Source: Tenrec ecaudatus
Taxonomy: Eukaryota; Chordata; Mammalia; Afrosoricida; Tenrecidae
Length of the DNA stretch: 64,000 nucleotides
Assembly (NCBI RefSeq): GCF_050624435.1
Contig: NC_134539.1
Span: forward strand, 122,123,525 to 122,187,524
Direction: 5' to 3'
This document shows, one piece after another, positions 41,301 to 53,300 of the stretch. The notes beneath the pieces are model-generated. The model saw nothing but the letters and a program-made list of their open reading frames with translations. It made no database searches and was not told the origin of the DNA. The position numbers and the translations under genes are program-made. Positions within the stretch are counted from its first letter, which is position 1. Each line of letters opens with the position of its first letter.

Positions 41301-44300
41301 TTAATATATATACACATGAATTATAAATATGTTTAAAACACAAAGTCAATGCTGACTCACAGCGACCCCTGTGGGTTCCCAAGGCTATAACTGTTTACAG
41401 GAGTAGAAAGCCCAGTCTTCCTCCCAAGGAGCTACTGGTGGTTTCAAACGGCCCACCACGCAGATCACAACCCAATGTAAACCACTACACCACCAGGGCT
41501 CCTAAATATTTAAAAAGACAAACTAAAAATGTATCTTTCTCTATTTACTTGAGCATACACATGAGCGGCCTTCAAAAAGCCTGGAGATTGCATTTTGTTC
41601 TAATTCCATTTGTCCACAAATTTCACACACACACACACACATTTATTCCTTCATTAATTTTTATAATGGTTAAAATCACAAAAAGTTAATATTGTCTTGA
41701 ATCTACAACACATCATAGTAGGAATAAATTGGAGACAGAATTTTTTTTAGCTTATGGAACAGCAAAATTGTCTTATGTTGAGATATATTGTGCCATGCTT
41801 ATCTTCCCTGCAGATGTGAAACTAGACAACGAAAAAAGTTATCTAAACCAAAGGACAAACTTATGCAAAGAAAAGCCAGTTCCTCCATTTGTCATCCTCA
41901 TCTCATCTCGTCTCTCCCATCAAAGAAATCATTCCAGGGATTTCCTGTTCTCTATATCCCCAATTATTCTGGTCCTACTAGATTATTCTCAACAGCATAT
42001 AAACATTCTCTTATCTCTCTCATTTATTTTTTAAAATCCTTGCCATTTATCAGATAATTTCACTCCTACCCTTTTAAGTTCCTCAAAAATCTATCTCTAC
42101 CTATTAAAGTGAATCCCTCTAAAATATATATCAATTTGTAGAGGCCAGAATTCTCATCAGCAGTTATGTAATGATGTAATTTGGTAGTTACGTAACGGTG
42201 TGATCATCCCCATGATGTGATGTCATCAGAAACCAGACGATATGTAATGATCTAGTAACTCTTCTCTAATCTTCGAGCTCCATCTCCAAAACTCAATCCA
42301 GGCTCTGTTGTACTCTTAATGTAAACCCCCTAATTTATCAATTCATTGTCATGAAATTTTCATAAAAAGAATAGCATCCATAGCCAGGTGCATTGGTATG
42401 ACCAAGTGTTTTACTGGGCAGTAGATTACATGCTCTCGAATGGGTATACCATTTTCTAAACTTAATTTATTTTTACTCTTTGCAAAATATTAGTTAATTA
42501 AATGTTTATCAAAAGAAAAAAAGTTTATCTTGTTCAACTGGTACAATACTAATTATCTGAGTTCTCTCACAGAACACTTATTAGTACCTTGTTTTATTAT
42601 TGTCTATTAAATCACAAGTGTTTTATTCCTTAACAGAATCCAACTTTTATATATGAATATAAGTAGAAAACTATTAGATATTTTCCCTAATATGTCAAAG
42701 ACTATAATTATGTACAATCCTCATGAATATAGTTAGGAAAAATAGCCAATAAATTCACAATATAGTTAAAACAAAACCTTTCTGATTATGAAACAAAGAG
42801 GGTGATCTGTCAGACACTGGAAGGTGAATTAAATTTCATTTACAATTTTGTAAACAGTAAATTCACTTGGCTGTGACTAAATAAGCAAGACATAAGAAAA
42901 AAAGATCCTTTATTATATATTCATTGCCTATGTTTAAATTTAATTTACAAAACATTAATGTCTAAATGTTAAACTTATATTTAGTCTCTACAAATAAGTT
43001 TAGAAAATTTTTGTAGGCACTGAGTATATAATAATCACCTTTTATTAATACATAAAAAATTTGTAATTATACCTTGTAGCCTAAAATACATGTTAAATTT
43101 TTTTCAGAGATGGAATAGCATATTACTTTGTATTGATAGCTAGAATGCTGTAGCTGGCCTTCTGAGAGTATATGAAGTAGCCAAGTGTGAAAGTATATGA
43201 AGTAGCCTGGTTCAGTGAGACTGTTAACAAGAACAATTTAACTCTTCTAATTTTTGGCTCTTGCTTATGGTTAGCTTGTTACTCTTCAAACTAATAGAAG
43301 GAAGATTGGTCAAACACGAAAATCAAGTCCTTCCTCCCCCCCAAAAAAAGTTAGAGCCCCTTAGATGTATCTTGTAACTTACATTTAATCTCTATAAATA
43401 AGTTCACTTCATTGTTAAAATACAGGAAATTCAGCTATTTTTTTTCCCTAATGTTGGGTAGTAGTGATGCTCTCAATGAGTCTACTCTCGCCACCCCTGT
43501 TGTCTAGGAGGAGTGTGTCACGGAGTCTTGCTTCCTCAGACTCAGCCTTCTTAGCCCTCCAGCAGCGAGCTAGCTCGTAATTTAGGTTGCGGAAAGGAAG
43601 ACTGAGTCATAAGGAGTGACTATGTGCCCACACATGTATGTGTCTATATCCCACAGCATACCACACCTACATACAAAGGAACATAAAACAAATGCTGGAG
43701 CCTGGAGGCTTGATTTTATTTTCTCATATTAATAAGGTGACCAGACGTCCCAATTTTTAACAATTTTTCCTGCATCCCACAGCATTTTTTAAAAGTCCCG
43801 ATTTTTTGAAAGAATGCACGACAAGCGAGGGTATACGGTTTTCAGCTGCCATGTGGCTATTTCGCCAGGATCTAAGTTTTATCAATGGTGTCCCGCTTTA
43901 CCAATGTTAAAATCTGGTCACCTTACATATTAGCAGCCTAAAAAATAACAACAAAAACCCAACAACCGTGAACTAATGCTCAGACTCTTGTGCGACGCAC
44001 AACTTACCTAAAGACTTCGTGTTTGCTAGGAGAGCTTCCTCGTAGGACAGCACGTAGTACAGCACCAAAAGCCGTGCTGTGATGCTGAAGCGCTGACTGA
44101 GGCGAGCGCTGTCGCCCTGCAGGTGACATGATAACCACTTTAACACCTCAGCAAACTTCACCAGTCCGTGATTGATAGTAAGAGCACTCAAAATAGATTG
44201 TTCAGTGTGGCTGCTTCCCAGATGAGACAAAATGGGAGACAAGCTGCTATGTTTTCATTAAACTCGGAAACAGCTGAAAGTTTAAACGGAACTTGAGATA

Positions 44301-47300
44301 CATACATGGATGACGGAAGGCAACATGACTAACTGGTCTGTAAGACATACAGAGACTCCAGCTGTTCCCCAACAGCAGCCCCCTCGGACGGTCTCTGAGA
44401 GGCTCCAAAGAATCTGAGCTATTGCCAAAGCAACCAGGAAGAAAATAGCCCCCAAGGAGATGATTTCCGATTTGGCTATAGTGGTGAAAAAATGTTTCCC
44501 TCCTAATAAAATTGTTGGCAGGGGGGGGGGATTTCTTCATCAAATGCAAATGATATGAATCTAGGTCTAACTTAAGAACCCAAGGAACCTACGAAAAGTT
44601 GTGCAGACTGTGTTGAAACATCAGTGTTTGTCAAACACAGAACCTCAGGCTTTGAAACACGTTAAAGAGAATTCCTCCAAAAGTGCCTATTTGACAAACT
44701 ATTCAAACTCTAACAGTTTCGATTTTTATAGGGGTCTAATTAAATGTAATCCTATTTTCATTTTGGAACCACCTGGAAGCCCCCTAAAAGCCCATGATAA
44801 AAAATATAGAGTAAGTCAGAAGAATAAGAAAAAGAAAAACAAGCTCATAGATGTAAAGAACCACTTATTTTACCCCAATGACTCCTTGGAAAACATTAAG
44901 TATCTCCTGTTCTGTGACTGGCTGATTTGTGGCTTCTGGATTAGATTTGGAGGCAGGAGTAAGTATAGAGTTTATGTACACATCAATCAAAGGAAGTAAC
45001 TGAGGATGGAGTGGAGTGGAGGTTTCACACAGCTGTCTATAAATCCAGTCCTAAAAAAGGTTATAAGCACTAAATCAATTATGACAAGAAAAAAGCAAAT
45101 TATTAAAACATGCATATTTTACATAATGTATGCATCCATGTATGCATTTTAAAGGCCTTTTAACTATTTGATACATATCAAAGTATATATAAAACATTAA
45201 CTGTTTGCTGTCTCAAACATATTATCTAGTTTCACCATGGTCTTTATTTAAAAATATGAACTACCTTTATGTTCTGAGAATATTGTCTCATGGGAAAACT
45301 AATGTTTTATGATAAGCTTGATTATAGATTTCAAATGTTAATTTTTAACATGAAAAACCATTGTAAATCCCTCCTATATCTAGGTCTAGAGAGCTGTGTG
45401 GGCTGCGGTGGAGACCCCATAGCAGTGAGGCATTTGGGGAGGGGGAAAGGCAGGTCCTTAGAGTACATCATTCCCAGGCAGATTAAAGAAGTGGCTGTGA
45501 CAAATACTGATGGGAGACTGTCACTTAACTAGCATCCACTAGCATGAAGTTGGATACTTATTTCTTATTTCTCTTAAAAAGGTATAAAAAAAGCAGACAA
45601 TACAATTTAGCTGAAAAATAATTTTACTACATCACAAAAACAATGACAATTAAAAGTGATGGGTCATGCATGAGTAAATACTGTTGTTTCTTTGTAAATA
45701 AAGAACCTCTAGAAAAAATTCAGATTTCTTAACCTCTGCGGTTTTTCCTTCAGAAAACTTTTAACTATTTGATATAACCAACTCTAAGCAATTGAAAGCA
45801 CATCAAAATATATATGAGAATACTAGAAGTTGTACATGTTCAGTGTGAAGTGTCCTCACGATAAATCTGCATATGCTGGCCATGATGAACCAGGGACTTT
45901 CTTGGTTTGGTGAAAAATAATAGAAAACAACAATTATCTTAATAAAGTTTAATGAAATAGCCATATATACTATTCCTGAGAATCTAGATGAATTAAATTG
46001 TATATTTTGTAAATAACTAAGATAATTTCATTAAAAATCTTAAATTAGGTTCCAAGTTATTTAAATGACTAGTAACTTAGCTTAAATTATCATATATGTC
46101 ATAGATAAGGCCCACAGAAAAGACCTCCAAATTGAAACAGCATGAGAAAAAGGCATCAACTTAAGTTGTAGCTTGACACCTAAGTTAAGATCATACCTTT
46201 TAAAAAAAAAAAAAGATCATACCTTTATTGAAACTTTGTGCTTGGTGAAGGAACGACTCCTGAGAAGCTGGTAAATACAGTGAATGGGCAAAAACCCAGT
46301 AATGTTGGCACTCAGGTTGCTGGTGACAGGGACCCGAACTGCATGAGCTGTGACAACCTGAAAAGGAAAAACAGGACGTACACATTTACTAGAACCAAAC
46401 ACAGAAATATTTTGAAGAGAGAGGACAGGCAGGCAGACTATCAATACTTAATACAAGTGTTGTCCTTAGGAAAAAATGATTAAATCAATTAGTACACGTT
46501 TCAATGATTAATTTTTAATGAGGTTGCATGCCTACATAGATTTATAAAATACACTAATCTTTTTTCATTCATTTTTTTTCTTTAATCATTTTATTGGGAG
46601 CTCATACAATTCTTATCACAATCCAAGCATCCATTGTGTCAAGAACATATGTTGCCATCATCATTCTCAAAACATTTGCCTTCTACTTGAGCCCTTAATA
46701 TCTGCTGCCCATTTTCCCCCTCCCTCTCCACAGCCCCCAACTCATGTACCCTTCATAAATCATAAATTATTATTTTGTCATATATTAAACTGTTCGATGT
46801 CTCCCCCAGCTTTCTTCTCTGCTGTCCGTCCCCCAGGGAAGAGGCAATACGTAGATTCTTGTAATCAGTTCCCCCTTTCTACCCCACATTCCCTCCACCC
46901 TCCAGGCATCACCACTCTCACCACTGATCCCGAATGAGTCATCTATCCTTGATTCCCTGTTTCCAGTTGCTCTCTGTACCTATGTACATTCTCTGGTCTA
47001 GCCAGATTTGTAAGGTAGAACTGGGATCATGATAGTGGGGGGAAAATACACTTATCTTTACATTTGTTTTTAAACATAGATGTCTTCAAGGTGCTATCAA
47101 AAAGCTATACAAACACATACCTACAAAATTTGAATATGCATAATTTGGGCTCCGGGACTTTGGAGAAGTCACCTTATCTTCTAGGTTTATATTCTATTAC
47201 AAAATGGGATAATATTATCCTACCTACCTCAAAGGGTTGATATGAGAAAGAAAACTTTTTTTAATTGTATGAAGTGTAAAGTACCTCACACATAAAAAAA

Positions 47301-50300
47301 GAAAATGTTATTGTTATTGTCAATATATCATGCACAAACCTCTAATTGTCTTCCAAAGTCCCTCACCCCAAAGTAGACTTCTAGTTCAACTTAAAAGAAG
47401 TGAAAATAACTTATGAGTCTCCTGATTTGGAAACAGCGATAGGTAATGGGAGAAAATGGTATAGGGATGAGGATAATAATAATCCTTAAACCCACAATAC
47501 TGCATCAATGAATATTTTCAACGATTTTATCTTTTCAGACTTAATTTTTATAATTAAAGATTTTAATTGATTCCCCCAACTATCATGATCCCAATTATAC
47601 TACCTTGCAAACCTGGTTAGACAAGAGGTTTCACAGCGGTCCAGCTGGGATCTGGAAACAGAAATCTAGGACAGATGAACTCCTCAGGAGCAACAGTGAG
47701 AGTGGCGATACCGGGAGGGAAGGTGGGTAGAAAGGGGGAACCGATCTCGAGGATCTACATATAACCTCCTCTCTGGGGGATGGGCAACAAGAAAGTGGGT
47801 GAAGGGAGACGCCAGGCAGTGTAAGATAAGATAAAATAATAATTTATAAATTATTAAGGGTTCATGAGGGAGGGGGAATCAGGGAGGGAGGGGGAGGGGA
47901 AAAAGGAAAATGAGCTGATTCGAGAAACCCAAGCGGAAGGCGAATTTTGAGAATGATAGGGGCAACGAATGTATTAGGTGCTTTACTCAATTGATGTATG
48001 TATTGATTGTGATAAGAGTTGTATGAGCTCCAATAAAATGATTTTTAAAAAGATTTTAATTGATAAAGAAATCTTGAACTTAAACTTTTTTAAATTTTAG
48101 AATAGCTTTAAATGCTGAAAAAAATAGATATATCCTCAGGCTTATCCATAGACAAAACTGCTAAGGACACATAAAAATGGGTTAATACACGATTAAGAAA
48201 TTTAGAATCAACCAAACCCAAGGATGTACGTCATTCCAACACAAAGAAGGGGAAAGTGGGTGGGGGGGATACGAAGGCACTAAGGGTGCAGGGCACTAAT
48301 CCACCCAGAGGTAGATTCATTTATGTCTCCATAAAAATGGGAGTGTGAGTGCAGACCCCACCAAAGCACGCCAAACCTTGAGGACAACGTAACCACATGG
48401 AGCAACTCATGAACACAGAGGTCTACAATCCCGGATCCAATCAGAGCCAAGGCGGGATACACACACACACCCAGAAGTATATGCTACAGCTTGGAGAGAG
48501 GGGCCAGCCATACAGAAGCAAACAAAGAAGTAAAAAGAGAGAGCAAGGGCCTAGACCCCATACCGGTACATCATGCCCTGAGGATGATGTCCTTGCACAG
48601 AGAGCTCGAGACATGATGTCCCCTCGCTGGAGCATACCGCGACAGAGGACAACACTGGGGAAACACAGCAGGGAGTGAGTACAGTCTGACCCTCCCACAC
48701 AGTATGGCAAACCAAGAAGGGAACGTAACAGACCAGGAACTGGAGCAAAGCCAAGCCACAAAACCAAAACCCTGAGGAGCCCCCAAAATAGGCTTCAGGT
48801 TAGGAGGGACAGTTCCCAGAAACCTCCCAGGACCAGTGGGGAGATAGCCATAATGGTCAGCAGACAGACAGACTTGGAATTATGTATGCTTTCTCGTTTG
48901 GGGGGGCAGAATGCTAGTTGGGGTTTTTTTTTTCTTTTTATTCAATCTGATGCTTTCTTTTTGTTTTGTCTCTGTTATTGTTGTTTTGCCTACATATGTA
49001 AAATAGGCATGAGAAGCAAGCCCAAGGAGAAAGCAACGACTGACGGTTGTGGAAGGACTTGGGGGGAGGTGGAGGGGAAGGAGTAGTGAGCTAGCAACGC
49101 CATAGACTGGGGAACTGGGGAGTTAAAAGCAACAATGAGGACGACGTAGAGATCCCGGGGGTGGTGGAGCAACAGCAAGAAGGGTGAGTGTGATGGTGGG
49201 CCAGGAAGAAGGTAAAAGGAAACAGAGGAAAGATCTAGGAAGCAAAGCTATGAATGGAGGCATAAACATAGGTATGCACTTATGTAAATACATTAATTCA
49301 TAAAAATAGAGGTATTGGCAAAAAATAGAGGTATTGGCCTATGTACATATATTTATATGGCCACACATTGAGGCAGTGGATGGACTTTGGGACTCTGCTC
49401 AAGCCCTCCCTCAACGTAAGAACACTGTTCGAACAACCTGGCATTCCGGGATGCTCACTCTCCCAACATGATTGCTAAAGATAAAATGAGGTGAAGAAAG
49501 CTGATGGTGTCCGATGGAATCAAGTAACAGGCACCAGAAGACCCCAAACAAACCAAAAACAACACTGTTGAGAATGAAAGGGGTCGAAGCAGAGACCAAA
49601 AACAGACCCATAGACGATAGGACATCCCGCACAGAAGGGTCACAAGGAATGAGTCAACCAACACACAGTATTCCTCTGGTTCTTTGAGGCTTCCTCACTC
49701 CCAACATCATGACCCCAGTCCTGCCTTTCAGTTCTGGCTAGACAAGAGTATGTACACTGATACAGATACTAATAGAGATAAGAATCCAGGTCAGATAAAC
49801 TCTTCAGGACTAGAAATGGGCATAGTGATACCTTAAGGGGAGGAGGAAGGTGGGCGGAGGAGTAGAGTAAGGGGAAACCAAGCCTCCAAATGACAAATGC
49901 ATAACCACCTCCACCCCCTAGGGGGAAGAACAACAGAATTGTGGGTAAAGGAGACAGAAGTATGCATAAAATATGAAAATAATAACAATTTATAATGTAT
50001 CAAGGGGTCACGAAGGTAGGAAGGGCAAGGTGGGGTAAAATGAGGAGCTAATACCAAGAGTTCAAATAGAAAGCAAATGTTTAGAAAATGATGATGGCAA
50101 CATATGTATAAATATGCTTGATCCAATTGATGTATGGAATGTTTTAAGAGCTGTAAGAGCCTCCAATAAAGTGATCTTTAAAAAGAAATTTAGGATCTAG
50201 TATATGTATGTACCTGCTGAAAATAAGCCTTACAAAACACGACCAGTCATATGTGCTCCAATGTTTATTGCGGCACAATTCACAATCTCAAAGACTTGGA

Positions 50301-53300
50301 AGCAGCCTAAGTTTCCATCGATAGATGAGTGGATTAATAAACTCTGGCACATTCACACAATGGAGTACTATGCAGCACTGAAAAGAACGAACGATCACAT
50401 GAAACACATCGTTTCGTGGAAAGAGCTGGAAGGAATGATGTTAAGCGAGGCAAGTCAAACTCAAAAGGACAGGTATAACATGAGTCCCCCTGAGATAAGT
50501 ACAGGAATAGACGAATAAACACCTATCTCGCAATAAACGGGTGGAAGCACAGATAGTTGGAAGGAGGGCAAGCCACACCTACAGAGGTACATGAGAGTCC
50601 AATGTAAAGAAGGAAAAGTGGGGCAGGTGGAGAGGGAAGCAGGGTGGGGAGAAACTGAGTTGATAGCACGGGGGGAACAGGGCACTAACCCACCCAGGGG
50701 GAGAGTATTGGTGTGTCCCCACAGAATTGGAATATGCATACAGACCCCACCATGACACGCCAAACCAAGAGGGTAACAGAACGTGTGGAGGAATCCACAG
50801 GGATTGGACCATACGCCGGCCCCAACCAGAATTAGCTCAACCCCCACCATGGAAAGGAGTACCACAGAAAACAAAAATAGATCATCTGGTGTGGGAAAGT
50901 AACTGACCTACCACACCACACCCAGAAGGAAGCTGAAGCAAAGGAAGGAGGAAGAAGGAAGTGGAGCACACCTGGGCCCGCCAAGCTCAGAGGACGATAG
51001 CCCGGCTCAAAGGGCCCAATGTACAGAGAAGACCATATAGCCGGCCCCACAGCTAGATGCGACATCCTGCACTGACCCATGGCCCTACACGGGAAAGCAC
51101 TTGAGACAGTGTGGGATGTGCAACTAAGCTGACCCCACCACACTGAGGCAAACACTGGGGTCGTGAAATGGAGCAGCGGAGGAAGCAGAGCAAGGAGGTC
51201 CAGAGGGAGTATAAAGTATGGACTTGGGGCCAGGATGTGACACCCCATCAGACTCGTCCGGAAAACACTCCTGAAGGTCAACAAACAGACCTTGAACTAC
51301 TAACAGTCTTTTTTTTTTCCCGTCTTTTGTTTTTTTCTCTTCTACATTTTGTATGTCAGTGGCTTTCTGTTTGTTAGCGTGTCGGTGTTGCTGCCGTCGT
51401 CGCCATGTTCTTATGTGCCAGTTTGGTGCTGTCAAAGCCGTCCCCAATTTTATGCACACATTATATATCTGCAGGCCCACCGAGATATGATAGGCTGGAC
51501 AATGTGAGAAGAAAATAATGGGACCAACAGTCCCGGAGGGACATGAGAGTGTGGGAGGTAGGGGAAGGGAGGTGGTCTTGGCCAACCCAGGGACAAGGGA
51601 ACGAGTGGTTCAAAACCAGTGGCAGAGAGGGAATGGGAGGACTGGTAACTGAATGGGAGGCAAGGTAACTGAGAGGAATTACTGAAACCAGAATGAAGGC
51701 TGAGCATGGTAGTGGGACAGGAGGAAAGCGTAAGGAAATAGAGGAAAGGAGTAGGAGGCAAAGGGCATACAGAGAAGCCTAAATACAGACATGTACATAT
51801 GTAAACATATTTATGATTATGGGGAAAATAGACCTATGTGCATATATTTATAAGTTTAGGAGTAGGGTAGCAGGTGGACATTGGGCCTCCTATATGCATT
51901 CCCTTAATACAAAAGCACCTTGCTCAGCTAAACGTCCATTCCATGATACCCACCTTCCCGACATGATCGCTGAAGACAGACGTGTGCATAAGCAAACGTG
52001 GTGAAGAAAGCTGATGATGCCCGGCTATCAAAAGCTATAGTGTCTGGGGTCTTAAAGGCTTGAAGGCAAACAAGTGGCCATCTAGCTCGGGAGCAACAAA
52101 GCCCAGAGAAGAAGCACACAAGCCTATGTGAACACGAGGTGTTGAAGGGATCAGGTAGCAGACACCAAAGGACAAAAACCATTGTTGTGTGATCACCTTC
52201 CCTACATAAACGCTGAAGACGAATGTGTACATATAAGTGTGGTGAAGAAGGGTGGTGGTGGCCCGGCTATCAAGAGTTATACCATCTTGGGTTTTAAAGG
52301 CTTGAAAGTAAACAAGTGGCCATCTAGCCCAGAAGCAACAAAGCCCACATGGAAGCAGCAAACCAACATGTGTGATCATGAAGGGCCGAGGGGACCAGAT
52401 TTCAAGCATCAAAGGTGAGGGGGAATCATATCATCGTGAATGAGGGGAACACGTGATGGGGACCCGATGTTCATCTGGAGACAACTGAACATCCCTTGCA
52501 GAGGGGTAGTGGGGAGGAGATGAGTCACTCAGGGTTCAATGTAGCAATAAGGAAACTCACAACCGTCCTCTACTTTTTAAACGCTTCCTCCCCCCAACTA
52601 TCATGGTCCCAATTCTACCTTGCAAACCAAACCTGGTTAGACCAGAGGATGCACAGAGGTACAGATGGGACTGACTGGAAACACAGAATCCAAGACAGAT
52701 GAACCCCTCAGGACCAGTGGTGAAAGTGGCGATATGGAGAGGGAAGGCGGGGTAAAAAGGGGGAACTGATCACAAGGATCTACATATAACTGCCTCTCTG
52801 GGGGATGGGCAACAGAAAAGTGGGTGAAGGGAGACACCAGGCAGTGTAAGATAAAATAATAATTTATAAATTATTAAGGTTTCATGAAGGAGGGAGGAGT
52901 AGGGAGGAAGGGGGAGGGGAAAAAGGAAAATGAGCTGATTTCAGAAACTCGAGTGGAAAGCGAATTTTGAGAATGATGAGGGCAACGAATGTGTAAGTGT
53001 GCTTTACACAACTGATGTATGTATGGACTGTGATAAGAGTTGTATGAGCCCCAATAAAATGATTTTAAAAAAGAAAATAAGCCTTACATATTAAAAGCTT
53101 CAATAAGTTTCTATTTTAATTTTTTCCTGACAAGTACAATTACCACATTAATATATAAATATCTATAACTAAACTCTTGAAAGTCTTCAAATGTGCAAAT
53201 TTAAAAATAGCTGTTGATTTCTAATAAGTAGCTTTGAAAGTACATTTTAAATAGATTAATTCTTCTAGAAGTTTCAAAGGTCAAATAAATCATTATGATT

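Noticed and set aside
50204..50518. 104-residue frame considered as a gene
   Set aside because: It is the C-terminal end of L1 ORF2, cut off from the rest of the element.
51124..51761. Overlapping 153- and 103-residue minus-strand frames
   Set aside because: Antisense reading of the purine-rich L1 3' UTR.
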